From NCBI RefSeq assembly GCF_040703125.1, contig NZ_CP160035.1, positions 3,210,001 through 3,274,000 of the forward strand: DNA of 64,000 nucleotides, read 5' to 3'. Both the position numbers and the translations under genes were made by a program. The stretch comes from Flavobacterium ovatum (GTDB lineage Bacteria; Bacteroidota; Bacteroidia; Flavobacteriales; Flavobacteriaceae). Positions 46,391 through 56,078 of the stretch are shown here, in pieces. Within the stretch, counting starts at the first letter, position 1. Each line of letters begins with the position of its first letter. Under the pieces are notes generated by a model, which did not search any database, was not told where the DNA came from, and was given only the letters and a program-made list of their open reading frames with translations.

Positions 46391-46674
46391 TTTATAACAG
46401 TTTGGTATACATATTTGTTATGAAACAAAACCTGAAATTCTTTCAGAATGACAAGATTGAGGAGATACTTTACGTGATTGCTTTCCCGAATATCGGGACA
46501 GGCTATTCGTCGCAATGACTAAATCAAAAACAAATTTAGCTCGTCTACCCTACTTTCTAATGGAACTACACGATTTGTCAAAATTGGTTAAATGTAAGTT
46601 AAAAAGCACGAAGGCAATTTTTTATATTAAAAAAAAGTCGTGATTTGTCTTAAATAACTTAAATTTTAAAGGAA
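46391..46674. other. Intergenic with dispersed-repeat-like sequence
   Basis: Contains the palindrome TCCCGAATATCGGGA (46484-46498) followed by CAGGCTATTCGTCGCAATGA, a phrase resembling repeats common between genes of Bacteroidota. No gene was seen. Confidence 0.5.
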
Positions 46675-47214
46675 ATGAAAAAAAAATTATTAGTAGCGCT
46701 TATTGCAGTTATGGGACTAGCAAATGTTACTGCTCAAGAAGTTCAATTTGGTGTTAAAGGTGGTTTAAACTTTGCATCCCTTCAAGGAGATAATACTGCT
46801 GGAACAAGTACCGTAACGGCTTTTAATGTTGGTGTTATGGCAGAAATACCATTGTCTGCCAAATTTTCTTTCCAACCCGAATTACTATTTTCTGGTCAAG
46901 GATTTAGTTTCAATGATAAAATCAATGCGTTAAATTATTTAAACGTACCGTTAATGGGTAAATATTATGTAACCAAAGGATTGAGTATTGAAGCTGGACC
47001 ACAAATTGGTTTTTTACTATCGGCAAAAAATGATAACACAGATGTGAAAAATTTATACAAAAGCGCTGACATTGGTGCCAATTTTGGCTTAGGTTATAAA
47101 CTTAACAACGGACTGAATTTTGGAGCACGATACAATCTTGGACTATCGGACATTAATAGTACTACTAGTAAAAATGGAGTAATTCAATTATCTGTTGGTT
47201 ATTTCTTTTTCTAA
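46675..47214 (+). CDS. Outer-membrane beta-barrel protein (PorT-like family)
   Basis: 179 residues. The signal peptide ends near VTAQ (about residue 20). Eight amphipathic strands follow, starting VQFGVKGGLNFASL and ending with aromatic strand LSVGYFFF, whose terminal Phe is typical of BAM-inserted barrels. It fits the short outer-membrane beta-barrel (OMP_b-brl_2/PorT-like) family common in Bacteroidota. True PorT (T9SS) is longer, so this is a relative, not PorT itself. Monocistronic with a strong terminator. Function unknown. Confidence 0.82.
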   Translation: MKKKLLVALIAVMGLANVTAQEVQFGVKGGLNFASLQGDNTAGTSTVTAFNVGVMAEIPLSAKFSFQPELLFSGQGFSFNDKINALNYLNVPLMGKYYVTKGLSIEAGPQIGFLLSAKNDNTDVKNLYKSADIGANFGLGYKLNNGLNFGARYNLGLSDINSTTSKNGVIQLSVGYFFF

Positions 47215-47237
47215 AACGTACAGATTCACGCTATTTA

Positions 47238-47268
47238 TGAGGCTGCCTAAAAAGGGCAGCCTCATTTC
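47238..47268 (+). terminator. Terminator of the barrel gene
   Basis: TGAGGCTGCC / GGCAGCCTCA with a 7-base loop and a T-rich tail. Confidence 0.9.
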
Positions 47269-47363
47269 TTTTAATCAATACCTAGTTCATCCAAAACTTT
47301 CAATCTCTTTTAAAAAAAAACAATTTTTTAATTTCAATTCACTAATTTGTGCTTATTATAACG

Positions 47364-47804
47364 ATGACTATGAAATCAATATCAACTGACCAAATAAAAG
47401 AAATTGCGGAGCACATAGATATGGGCTTACAATGTTATTATAATGCAAAAAACAACAAACTTCTTTTCATTCCTAAAGATTTAGATTACGATGATGATAT
47501 GGCCGAGTGTTGGCAAGAAGAAATAGACACTTTAGGGAACAACCCAAAAGATTTTATAGAAATTGAAGCACCAGAAAGTCATGATTCCTTCAGAATAATG
47601 AAGGATTTTACGAACAGTATTGTAAAAGATTCTGTTTACCAAAATCAACTTTTCAATATACTAGAAAACAGAAAACCATTCGCTAATTTCAAAAATAGTA
47701 TTGAAAATTCATCCTATAGTGAAGATTGGTTTTTGTTTAAAAACAATTGGATGATTCAATGGGTTGAAAGCCTAATTGAACTAAACAACGAAGAATTCGA
47801 ATAA
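47364..47804 (+). CDS. UPF0158-family protein
   Basis: 146 residues from ATG 47364; an upstream GTG would add five residues. It matches the UPF0158 family: IAEHIDMGLQCYYNAKNNKLLFIPK, then an acidic linker, then FIEIEAPESHDSFRIMKDFTNS and a C-terminal SEDWFLFKNNWMIQWVE. The family is cytoplasmic and has no known function. It lies 68 bases before an AlkD-like glycosylase gene on the same strand, possibly co-transcribed. Confidence 0.75.
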   Translation: MTMKSISTDQIKEIAEHIDMGLQCYYNAKNNKLLFIPKDLDYDDDMAECWQEEIDTLGNNPKDFIEIEAPESHDSFRIMKDFTNSIVKDSVYQNQLFNILENRKPFANFKNSIENSSYSEDWFLFKNNWMIQWVESLIELNNEEFE

Positions 47805-47871
47805 TAAAAACACGGCTCGAACTACTATCTTTATATAGACCACACTACACTTTCAAAGCTAAAACAAACTC

Positions 47872-48516
47872 ATGACAGCTAAAGAGTTCATTGAAACTTT
47901 AAAAATAATCGCTCAAGATTATTCGGGAGAAATTCCGAAAAGGGAATTATTTTCATTAGCAAAAGAATATCAGTACATTTCTGTATTGGAAGTTATAAAA
48001 CTACTACAAGATGACAATGAGAATCATCGACTAGGAGCGGTATCTATTTTGGATTGGAAAGCCCGAAATAAGAAAACTTCCGAAGAAGAAAAGAAAGAAA
48101 TATATAGAGCCTATATTGACAATCACAAATGGATCGACAACTGGGGTTTGGTAGATCGAGCAGCACCTTATGTAGTTGGAGGATATTTGTATAACAAGGA
48201 TAAAGCAGCATTATACGGTTTAGCCAAATCCAAAAACCCAATGGAACGAAGAACTGCTATAGTAAGTACCTATTATTTTATTCGAAAAAATGAAATAGAG
48301 GACACCTTTAAAATTGCTAAAATCCTTGTGAATGATTCCGATGAATATGTCCAAAAATCTGTGGGAAGTTGGATAAGAGAAGCTGGAAAACGAAATGAAG
48401 AAAAACTAAAACACTTCCTTGAAAAACACGCTACAGAAATGCCGAGAATTACGCAGCGGTATGCTATTGAGAAATTTGACAAAGCAACTAGAGAACATTA
48501 CCTCAAATTGAAATAA
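47872..48516 (+). CDS. AlkD-like DNA alkylation repair protein (HEAT-like)
   Basis: 214 residues, all-helical, matching the ALK/HEAT-like repeat family of DNA glycosylases. The signatures are HRLGAVSILDWKAR, then HKWIDNWGLVDRAAPYVVGG, where the Trp/Asp (WGLVD) pair sits at the active-site position, then NPMERRTAIVSTYYFI. AlkD enzymes remove bulky or cationic alkylated bases (3-methyladenine, 7-methylguanine). No other repair genes are nearby. The presumed activity is from family membership. Confidence 0.85.
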   Translation: MTAKEFIETLKIIAQDYSGEIPKRELFSLAKEYQYISVLEVIKLLQDDNENHRLGAVSILDWKARNKKTSEEEKKEIYRAYIDNHKWIDNWGLVDRAAPYVVGGYLYNKDKAALYGLAKSKNPMERRTAIVSTYYFIRKNEIEDTFKIAKILVNDSDEYVQKSVGSWIREAGKRNEEKLKHFLEKHATEMPRITQRYAIEKFDKATREHYLKLK

Positions 48517-48935
48517 CTAAAGAGAAAGACTACCAGAAAGAACAATAGTATTCAATGGTTTCTACTTGATTAACTTTTTTTTATCTCATTTAATTTAAAT
48601 TTCCAAGCTGAATGATGATTCTAGTTCACAAAATTAGTACGGATTTAAAACCTGAAAAAGACTTATTCACCGATTTCCGTTTGTACTACAAATTTATTCT
48701 CATGAATTTGTGATCACACACTTTTAAGAACTGACTAAGAAATTTACTTTTAAAAGTCATCATCCCTAAATTTTTAACACCAAATAGCCTGTCATTAGGG
48801 TAACAATGGCTAAATAGTGAAATTTAATTACTAAATTACACCCCATTTAAATTGCAAAGGACTTCGCAACCTATACATATAAACGGCTGGGACATCTAGT
48901 TAATTAAAACACTGCTATTTAAAGAATACCGTTCT
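48517..48935. other. Intergenic, no feature recognised
   Basis: About 420 bases upstream of the large PLP gene. I looked for repeats, riboswitch motifs and small genes and found none. No clear TAnnTTTG promoter is visible near the ATG. Confidence 0.5.
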
Positions 48936-51035
48936 ATGGAACGTTTTAAATTATACCATCTTATGACAAACAACATTCTGATTGAAAACCAATATAAAAG
49001 ATCTAGTTTATTTGAAAAAGAGAATGTCAATTATTTAGTTCGTATTTTAAAGCGATTTAATACCGTACCCAAGATAAACAACATCAATATTATCACCTCA
49101 ACCAGTGAGCCTACTATTTTTAGAATCGTTCCCAACAAATCGATTATAATTGGTACGCATTTCTTGGACAAACCCATTTTGGCCCTAGTTTATTTAAGAT
49201 ATGGAATCGAATGGCAACTCTGGTATAAAGCTCTGAATAACGAAAAAGAAGATACTGTTTTATGCGATACTGCGGCGCTTGAAGTGACTCGAATATTTTA
49301 TAAACTACTTCCTAAAGACGATAAAGAAAAATTAGAAAATCTAGATTATCTTTTAACAAATTTAATTAAAAATGAAAACCATTTAGAGCCCGAATGTTCA
49401 TTACAACACGAAGGACTACAAGCTTTTCATGGATTGAAAACTTCTGAAAATGAATGTAAAGAATCCTGGAAACCAATTGTTGAAAATCTAGCAAAACCTA
49501 CCGAATATTTATTGATGTCTGGAGGAGATTTGCGATTGAATATTGACGAAATTCATTTGCTTAATAAATATGGCTGTCGTCCGTTCCCTAGGCCTGATGC
49601 ATTTACTTTTTCGTCGTCAACAGCATCAAGTGTTTCCAATTTCGCCTATGATAAAACAGACAAAGTAAGAAGCATATTGATTCGAAATAGCTTGAAAAAT
49701 GGGTTTAAAAAAGCATCTATAGAGTTTTCTGAATTGCTAAAAACCAATCTTAGAAAAATATTCAAATTAAGTGAAGAATGTGAAATAATTTTTTCTCCAT
49801 CGGGTACCGATTCGGCTCTTCAGATTGCGGCAATCACTCAAATTATTTCCGATAAAGAGATCACACATATTTTAGTGGCTTCTGATGAAACTGGTAGCGG
49901 TGTGGCTTCGGCATTAAAAGGATGCCATTTTGAAAACACAACAGCTTTAAATCATCCAATCAAAAAAGGGGATAGAATTGAAGGTTTTAGAGAGGTCGAT
50001 TTGATTAAAATTCCTTTTAGAGATGAAAATGGCGCTTTAAAATCGGCCAGTCAACTAGATGAGGAGGTATTTAATGCGGTTTCAAAAACCAATGAATTAG
50101 GCAGGTATGTAGTTTTGCATACGATGGACCAATCAAAATTAGGGTATCAATCTCCTACTGACGAATTAATTAAAAAACTGAACTCACTCGATAGCTTATC
50201 GATTCAGATTATTGTCGATGGCTCGCAACTTAGATTAGACCCAAGAGACATTCAAAATTATCTAAATAAAGGGTATATAGTGACCATTACAGGAAGTAAA
50301 TTCTTTACTGGCCCTCCTTATTCCGGTGCGTTAATTCTACCTGAAAATGTTAATAAATCAATTCAATCTGTAAAAAATAAGCTACCTGAAGGTTTAACCC
50401 AATATTACAATCATTCGGAATGGCCCACATCGTGGTTCTGCTCTAATGAATTATCAGATGGCTTTAATTATGGTTCCTATATGCGCTGGAATGCAGCCAT
50501 AGTCGAAATGATTCGATACTATAAAACTCCCATTTTATATAGGAATATGGGAATTGAAATGTTTTGCAATTTTGTGGAAGACTCCATAAAAGATGCCAGT
50601 TTCCTTGAACTGATTTATGATGATGAAGTCAAAACAAACAATTATAATAGTAAAGAGTTTGGAATAAGAAATATCCGTACTATTTTCCCTTTTTTCATTC
50701 TTAACAACAAGGAAGCGTTATCTGTAGAAAAAGTAAAAAAACTCTATACTTTATTAAACTCGGATTTATCTGATCAGTTTGAAGATTCTTCAATTGAAAT
50801 CATTAGACTTGCTGCTCAAAAATGCCATATAGGCCAAGCGGTTAATGTAAAATATGCTAATGATATTGAAAGTGCTGTTTTAAGAATTAGCTTGGGTGCA
50901 AGAGTTATTTCTGAAAGTTGGGTCAATAGAGATATTAGTCTCTTTTTTAGAAATATAGAATTACAAATGAATCAAATCACGATTACTATTAAAAAGATAG
51001 AATTAATACTCAGTAATCCTGAATTATTAGATTAA
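48936..51035 (+). CDS. Unrecognised fold-type I PLP-dependent enzyme with extra N-terminal domain
   Basis: 699 residues. The C-terminal two thirds (about 210-699) read as a fold-type I PLP enzyme: FSPSGTDSALQ (Ser289-Asp292) is the phosphate-binding loop, IIVDGSQLRLD (Asp428) the pyridine-N site, and TGSKFFTGPP (Lys455) the Schiff-base lysine. It is most like aminotransferase class V-type proteins but longer. Residues 1-200 form an additional alpha/beta domain with IFRIVPNKSIIIGTHFL and a LQHEGLQAFHG motif that I do not recognise. ATG 48936 and ATG 48963 are both possible starts. It stands alone, convergent with a cysteine-synthase-like gene. Substrate unknown; decarboxylase-like or lyase chemistry is also possible. 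Confidence 0.75.
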   Translation: MERFKLYHLMTNNILIENQYKRSSLFEKENVNYLVRILKRFNTVPKINNINIITSTSEPTIFRIVPNKSIIIGTHFLDKPILALVYLRYGIEWQLWYKALNNEKEDTVLCDTAALEVTRIFYKLLPKDDKEKLENLDYLLTNLIKNENHLEPECSLQHEGLQAFHGLKTSENECKESWKPIVENLAKPTEYLLMSGGDLRLNIDEIHLLNKYGCRPFPRPDAFTFSSSTASSVSNFAYDKTDKVRSILIRNSLKNGFKKASIEFSELLKTNLRKIFKLSEECEIIFSPSGTDSALQIAAITQIISDKEITHILVASDETGSGVASALKGCHFENTTALNHPIKKGDRIEGFREVDLIKIPFRDENGALKSASQLDEEVFNAVSKTNELGRYVVLHTMDQSKLGYQSPTDELIKKLNSLDSLSIQIIVDGSQLRLDPRDIQNYLNKGYIVTITGSKFFTGPPYSGALILPENVNKSIQSVKNKLPEGLTQYYNHSEWPTSWFCSNELSDGFNYGSYMRWNAAIVEMIRYYKTPILYRNMGIEMFCNFVEDSIKDASFLELIYDDEVKTNNYNSKEFGIRNIRTIFPFFILNNKEALSVEKVKKLYTLLNSDLSDQFEDSSIEIIRLAAQKCHIGQAVNVKYANDIESAVLRISLGARVISESWVNRDISLFFRNIELQMNQITITIKKIELILSNPELLD

Positions 51036-51079
51036 AATTTCATTATAAGTATTAAATATAATTTGCTGAGTTGTCTCGC

Positions 51080-51127
51080 TGAGCGAAGTCGAAGCGTACC
51101 ACTTGTGTGCCTTCGACTTCGCTCAGG
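51080..51127. repeat. 16-bp inverted repeat (REP-like)
   Basis: CTGAGCGAAGTCGAAG (51080-51095) and CTTCGACTTCGCTCAG (51112-51127) are perfect inverted arms separated by 16 bases. One arm recurs at 33705-33719. Likely a dispersed hairpin repeat. Confidence 0.7.
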
Positions 51128-51213
51128 CTGACATAAATAGTAAGATTAAAAAATCACGTTTTTCCATGATATGAATAACTACTTTTAAATATTATGACAA
51201 TTTAGATCAAAAA

Positions 51214-51246
51214 AAAAGTCCCATTTGCAAACGCAATGGGACTTTT
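51214..51246 (-). terminator. Terminator of the cysteine-synthase-like gene
   Basis: AAAAGTCCCAT / ATGGGACTTTT with a 11-base loop and flanking A-run, 20 bases past the stop. Confidence 0.87.
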
Positions 51247-51265
51247 AAATTTATACAATTTCAAT

Positions 51266-52306
51266 TTATTTTATCATTTCAATTTTTTGAGCTTCTTCTT
51301 GGTGTACACTGTCAAAGAATCCTTGTTCGTTCATCCAGTCGTCACTAAATACTTTACTCATATAACGAGAACCGTGGTCTGGAAAAATAGCGATGACATT
51401 ACTGTTGGCGTCGAATTCTCCTTCTTCTGCGTATTGCTTAATCGCTTGTAAAACTGCTCCCGAAGTATACCCTACAAACATTCCTTCTTTTCTAGTGATT
51501 TCTCTAGCAGCGTGAGCACTCTCTTCGTCGGTTACTTTCATGAATTTATCAATAACATCAAAGTTAGTTGCTGTAGGAATTAAATTTTTACCTAAACCTT
51601 CAATACGGTATGGATAAATTTCATCATTATCAAATTCTTTGGTTTCATGATATTTTTTCAAAACAGAACCAAAAGCATCTACCGCTAAAATCTTGATATT
51701 AGGATTTTGTTCTTTCAAATACTTGGCTGTCCCAGAGATTGTTCCTCCAGTACCACTACAAGCTACTAAATGTGTGATTTTACCGTTAGTTTGTTTCCAA
51801 ATTTCAGGCCCAGTACTTTTATAATGAGCATCAATATTCAATTGATTGAAATATTGATTGATATAAACAGATCCTTTGGTTTCTTCATGTAATCTTTTAG
51901 CAACACTATAATAAGAACGTTCATCATCTGCCGCTACGTGAGCAGGACAAACATAAACTTTAGCTCCCAAACTGCGTAACATATCAATTTTGTCCTTAGA
52001 GGACTTTGAGCTTACAGCCAGAATACAGTTATACCCCTTAATAATACTCACCATAGCTAAACTAAAGCCCGTATTACCAGAAGTAGTCTCTACTATTGTA
52101 TCACCTGGGGATAATATACCTTTTTTTTCTGCTTCTTCAATAATGTACAAAGCTATCCTATCCTTAGAAGAATGTCCCGGATTAAAAGCTTCTACCTTAG
52201 CATAAAAGTTTCCTTCTAGGCCTTCAGTCACTTTATTTAGTTTAATAAGCGGGGTATTGCCTATTAGTTCTAAAACATTATTATAAGCATTTATTTCTTC
52301 TTTCAT
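51266..52306 (-). CDS. Cysteine synthase / cystathionine beta-synthase-like PLP enzyme
   Basis: 346 residues from ATG 52306; the longer start adds six residues. It is a fold-type II PLP enzyme. The lysine is in [10 protein letters not shown] (the usual motif is SVKDR, here SSKDR), the phosphate-binding loops are [11 protein letters not shown] and GTGGTISG, and the C-terminal part is [13 protein letters not shown]. It could be O-acetylserine sulfhydrylase-type or the cystathionine beta-synthase-type that uses homocysteine. Neighbouring genes do not decide it. It is convergent with the large PLP gene. Cytoplasmic. Confidence 0.85.
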   Translation of the reverse strand: MKEEINAYNNVLELIGNTPLIKLNKVTEGLEGNFYAKVEAFNPGHSSKDRIALYIIEEAEKKGILSPGDTIVETTSGNTGFSLAMVSIIKGYNCILAVSSKSSKDKIDMLRSLGAKVYVCPAHVAADDERSYYSVAKRLHEETKGSVYINQYFNQLNIDAHYKSTGPEIWKQTNGKITHLVACSGTGGTISGTAKYLKEQNPNIKILAVDAFGSVLKKYHETKEFDNDEIYPYRIEGLGKNLIPTATNFDVIDKFMKVTDEESAHAAREITRKEGMFVGYTSGAVLQAIKQYAEEGEFDANSNVIAIFPDHGSRYMSKVFSDDWMNEQGFFDSVHQEEAQKIEMIK

Positions 52307-52375
52307 AAAAAAATAGTTAATCAACGTTAATTTTATTTAACAATGATACATTGCAAATTTAACAAAAAAATCCGA

Positions 52376-54436
52376 TTAGTGTTTAATTTTTTCTAAATCT
52401 AGTAAAAAACTAAATTCCTTTGCTAATTCTTTAAGAGCTTCAAATCGTCCTGAAGCTCCTCCATGACCTGCATCCATATTTGTATCAAGATACAATACTG
52501 TATCCTCTTTTTTTGCTATTCTCAACTTAGCCACCCACTTTGCTGGTTCCCAATATTGCACTTGTGAATCATGTAAACCAGTTGAAACATACATATGGGG
52601 ATATCTTTGTTCTTTGATATTATCATAAGGTGAATACGATCTCATATAATTGTAATATTTTTTCACATTTGGATTCCCCCATTCATCGTATTCCCCAGTT
52701 GTCAAAGGAATAGTGTCATCTAACATAGTAGTCATAACATCTACAAAAGGAACTTGCGCAATGATTCCATTATACAATTCTGAAGCTTCATTGATAATCA
52801 CTCCCATTAACAAACCGCCAGCTGAACCGCCTTCGGCATACAAATGTGCTGGACTAGTATAATTTTGTTCAATGACATATTTAGAGCAGTCAATAAAATC
52901 TGTAAAGGTGTTTTTCTTACTTAACAGCTTTCCGTCTTCATACCATTGCCTTCCTAAATCTTCCCCTCCGCGGATATGTGCAATTGCATAAATAAATCCT
53001 CTGTCTAATAATGACAAACGAGTGGATGAAAAATGAGCATCCATAGAATGGCCATAAGAACCATAAGCGTATAGCAACAATGGATTTTGGCCGTCTTTCT
53101 TTAGCTCTTTACTATATACCAATGAAATTGGAACTTTAGTTCCATCAGTAGCCGTAGCCCAAACACGTTCTTCTGTATAATTATTTTTATCAAATTGTCC
53201 TCCGAGAACTTGCTGCTCTTTTAATACTTCTTTTTCTTGAGTTCTCATATTGAAATCAATAATTGAAGCAGGAGTAGTCATTGACTGGTAACCATATCTT
53301 AATATTTCCGTTTCAAAATCTACATTCGTTGATGTGTAAGCAGTATATGTTTCACTACCAAAAGGTAAATAATATTCTTCCGTACCGTCCCAAGACATGA
53401 TTCGGATTTTATTCAAACCTCCCGTTCGTTCTTCGAGAACTAAATAATTAGCAAAAAGCTCAATATCTTCTAATAAAACATCCTCTCTATGCCCGATTAG
53501 CTCTACCCAATTATCTGAAGTAGTAGCCCCTTCATGAGTTTTCATTAATTTAAAATTCTCAGCATCATCTTTATTGGTCAGAATATAAAAGCTGTCTTTA
53601 TAGTGATTGATGCTGTACTCTACTCCTCTTTTTCTTTTTTGGAACATTTTAAATTTCCCATCAGGAGTGTCGGCATTCAAAATACGATATTCCGTTGTAA
53701 TAGAACTTCCGCACTCAATAGCCAGATACTTTCTAGATTTTGATTTAGCTATATCAACACTGTAAGTATCATCTTTTTCAAAATACACCAAAACATCTTC
53801 TTCTTGTTTGGTTCCTAATTTATGTTTCAAAATTTTATCAGAACGTAAAGTAACTTCGTCTTGTGAAGAATAAAAAATAGTATGATTATCATTTGCCCAA
53901 ACGGCAGAACCTGTTACATTTTCAATCTTGTCCGATAAAATTTCGTTGGTTTCCAGGTTTTTTACTTGAATCGTATAAATTCTTCTACCTATTACATCCG
54001 TACTAAAAATAGCCATTGTGTTATCAGGACTGATACTCATTCCACCTAACTTAAAATAAGGTTGACCTTCTGCTAATTCATTACAGTCAAAAAGAATTTC
54101 TTCTTTTGCCGAAAGGCTCCCTTTTTTTCGAGCATAAATCGGGTACCCTTTTCCAATCTCAAAACGCGTTATGTAGTAATAATCGTTATAAAAATAAGGA
54201 ACAGATTCGTCATCTTCCTTAATACGGCTTTTCATTTCCTCATACAATTCCTTTTGAAAGTCTTGAGTATGAGCGGTCATCTCTTGATAATATTCATTTT
54301 CTTTATTAAGATAATCAATAACTTCTGGATTTTCGCGGTCATTTAACCAAAAATAATCATCAATTCTAACGTCATTGAATTTTTCTAGCGTAGTAGGTAT
54401 AACTTTTGCAACAGGTGCAGTTCTGGTTTTTATCAT
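52376..54436 (-). CDS. ptrB: Oligopeptidase B (S9A serine peptidase)
   Basis: 686 residues from ATG 54436, exactly the usual length; the longer start at 54481 lies upstream of the likely transcription start (TATTTTTG box at 54470-54477) and was rejected. A seven-bladed propeller precedes the alpha/beta-hydrolase domain. The catalytic serine is in YAEGGSAGGLLMG and the histidine in NMDAGHGGASG, and the Asp is expected in the S-H spacing. Oligopeptidase B cuts after Arg and Lys in short peptides. Cytoplasmic, single gene. Confidence 0.9.
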   Translation of the reverse strand: MIKTRTAPVAKVIPTTLEKFNDVRIDDYFWLNDRENPEVIDYLNKENEYYQEMTAHTQDFQKELYEEMKSRIKEDDESVPYFYNDYYYITRFEIGKGYPIYARKKGSLSAKEEILFDCNELAEGQPYFKLGGMSISPDNTMAIFSTDVIGRRIYTIQVKNLETNEILSDKIENVTGSAVWANDNHTIFYSSQDEVTLRSDKILKHKLGTKQEEDVLVYFEKDDTYSVDIAKSKSRKYLAIECGSSITTEYRILNADTPDGKFKMFQKRKRGVEYSINHYKDSFYILTNKDDAENFKLMKTHEGATTSDNWVELIGHREDVLLEDIELFANYLVLEERTGGLNKIRIMSWDGTEEYYLPFGSETYTAYTSTNVDFETEILRYGYQSMTTPASIIDFNMRTQEKEVLKEQQVLGGQFDKNNYTEERVWATATDGTKVPISLVYSKELKKDGQNPLLLYAYGSYGHSMDAHFSSTRLSLLDRGFIYAIAHIRGGEDLGRQWYEDGKLLSKKNTFTDFIDCSKYVIEQNYTSPAHLYAEGGSAGGLLMGVIINEASELYNGIIAQVPFVDVMTTMLDDTIPLTTGEYDEWGNPNVKKYYNYMRSYSPYDNIKEQRYPHMYVSTGLHDSQVQYWEPAKWVAKLRIAKKEDTVLYLDTNMDAGHGGASGRFEALKELAKEFSFLLDLEKIKH

Positions 54437-54469
54437 TGGTATGATTTCGAATTTTGATACGATCGATGG

Positions 54470-54477
54470 CAAAAATA
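54470..54477 (-). promoter_or_regulatory. -7 element of ptrB
   Basis: On the minus strand TATTTTTG, matching TAnnTTTG, about 34 bases before ATG 54436. No clear -33 TTG. Confidence 0.5.
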
Positions 54478-54578
54478 ACATAAGCCAACGGAATCACAGC
54501 CTGTTTTAACCTAATTTAACATTGTGAATTGATTTGAATATATTAATTTAGCCTTATAAACTGCTAAAAGAAATAAAA

Positions 54579-54899
54579 ATGGATTTAATGGGAATGATGG
54601 GTAAATTGAAAGAGACCCAAAATAAAATAGAAGCTACTAAAAAACGTTTGGATACCGTTCTTGTTGACGAACAAAGCACAGATGGTTTATTTAAAGTGAC
54701 CATGACCGCTAATCGAAAAATAACAGCTGTATCTATTGCAGATGAATTATTGGAAGATAAAGAACAACTAGAAGATTACATCATCTTAGTCCTTAACAAA
54801 GCGATTGAAAAAGCCACTAAAGTTAACGAATCGGAACTAGATGCTGTTACAAAAATGGATATGCCTATGATTCCAGGAATGGATAATTTATTCAAATAA
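54579..54899 (+). CDS. YbaB/EbfC nucleoid-associated protein
   Basis: 106 residues. Helical, Met-rich [24 protein letters not shown], a beta-hairpin [17 protein letters not shown], and a C-terminal helix ending in [12 protein letters not shown]. This is the small YbaB/EbfC DNA-binding dimer family. It is usually encoded near recR or dnaX, but neither is in this window. Cytoplasmic. Confidence 0.9.
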   Translation: MDLMGMMGKLKETQNKIEATKKRLDTVLVDEQSTDGLFKVTMTANRKITAVSIADELLEDKEQLEDYIILVLNKAIEKATKVNESELDAVTKMDMPMIPGMDNLFK

Positions 54900-54920
54900 A
54901 ATACAGATAATTTAAAAACT

Positions 54921-54957
54921 AAAAAAGCATGAAAAAATTAATTTCATGCTTTTTTTA
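54921..54957. terminator. Bidirectional terminator between ybaB and the aldolase gene
   Basis: AAAAAAGCATGAAA / TTTCATGCTTTTTT with a 7-base loop; A-run and T-run on either side. Confidence 0.88.
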
Positions 54958-54963
54958 GTTTTA

Positions 54964-55989
54964 TTAAACTTCTAATTTCCCAAGGATTTCCAGAACGTAT
55001 CCATGCATGACCTCTCGATAATCTAAATGAGTAACAATGCGAAGTTTACCTTGTCCCATTGTACTTATTGATATGTTTTTGAGTTTAAATTTTTCTACAA
55101 TTAATTTTTCATTGTATTGTGGTTTTATGGTAAAAACAATGATATTCGTTTCTACAGGAGCAATATGTTCCACCCAATGCGTTTTTCTTAAAACTTGAGC
55201 TATTTCTTTGGCCCTACGGTGGTCTTCGGGTAATTTTGAAATGTTATTTTCTAAAGCATACAAACCTGCTGCTGCTAAATAACCTACTTGTCGCATTCCT
55301 CCACCTAATATTTTACGGATTCGCAAAGCTCTATGGATAGTCGCTTTATCTCCTAACAATACCGAGCCAATAGGCGCTCCCAATCCTTTGGACAAACAAA
55401 CCGAAATCGTATCAAAGAGTTGACCAAATGCTTTTGGATTTTGCTTTTTTTCCATTAAGGCATTCCAAATTCGGGCACCATCTAAATGGAATTTTAAATT
55501 ATTAGCGACACAAACAGCTTTAATTTTTTGCAAATCCTCGAGTTCATAACAAGCACCTCCACCTTTATTAGTCGTATTTTCAACACAAACTAAACTCGTT
55601 AGGGCACTATGATAAAATTCTGGATTATTGATAGATTGTACTACCTGATCGGCGGTAATCATTCCTCGATGACCATCAATTAAACTAAACGATGCGCCAC
55701 TATTAAAAGAAGCACCTCCTCCTTCATAAAGATAAACATGTGAGTTTTTATCAGCAATGATTTGATCTCCTGGATTGGTATGTAATTTAATAGCCGTTTG
55801 ATTAGCCATAGTTCCTGATGGAAAAAACAATCCTTCCTCCATACCAAATATCTGAGCCACAGTAGCTTCTAGTTCTTTTACTGTAGGATCTTGTTTGTAA
55901 ACATCATCCCCTACTTGAGCGTTAAACATACACTCCAGCATTTCGAAATTGGGTTTAGTAACAGTGTCACTAACCAAGTTTATTTCCAT
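54964..55989 (-). CDS. Low-specificity threonine aldolase (beta-eliminating lyase family)
   Basis: 341 residues, the usual length. Fold-type I PLP enzyme with SDTVTKPNFEMLECM near the start, PSGTMANQTAIKLH, FHLDGARIWNA (pyridine-binding Asp) and the Schiff-base lysine in SVCLSKGLGAPIGSVL. The reaction is cleavage of L-threonine or L-allo-threonine to glycine and acetaldehyde. It runs minus-strand, divergent from prfB with about 90 bases between starts. Cytoplasmic. Confidence 0.92.
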   Translation of the reverse strand: MEINLVSDTVTKPNFEMLECMFNAQVGDDVYKQDPTVKELEATVAQIFGMEEGLFFPSGTMANQTAIKLHTNPGDQIIADKNSHVYLYEGGGASFNSGASFSLIDGHRGMITADQVVQSINNPEFYHSALTSLVCVENTTNKGGGACYELEDLQKIKAVCVANNLKFHLDGARIWNALMEKKQNPKAFGQLFDTISVCLSKGLGAPIGSVLLGDKATIHRALRIRKILGGGMRQVGYLAAAGLYALENNISKLPEDHRRAKEIAQVLRKTHWVEHIAPVETNIIVFTIKPQYNEKLIVEKFKLKNISISTMGQGKLRIVTHLDYREVMHGYVLEILGKLEV

Positions 55990-56027
55990 ATCTTTCTATA
56001 TATATACAAATACTCACAAGCCACGAC

Positions 56028-56057
56028 TTGTGTCTTTGCTAAATTTTTCTATTTTTG
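56028..56057 (+). promoter_or_regulatory. Promoter of prfB
   Basis: TTG at 56028-56030, 19 bases, then TATTTTTG at 56050-56057: full consensus, 21 bases before ATG 56079. Confidence 0.75.
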
Positions 56058-56078
56058 TGGCACAAAATTACAAATTTT

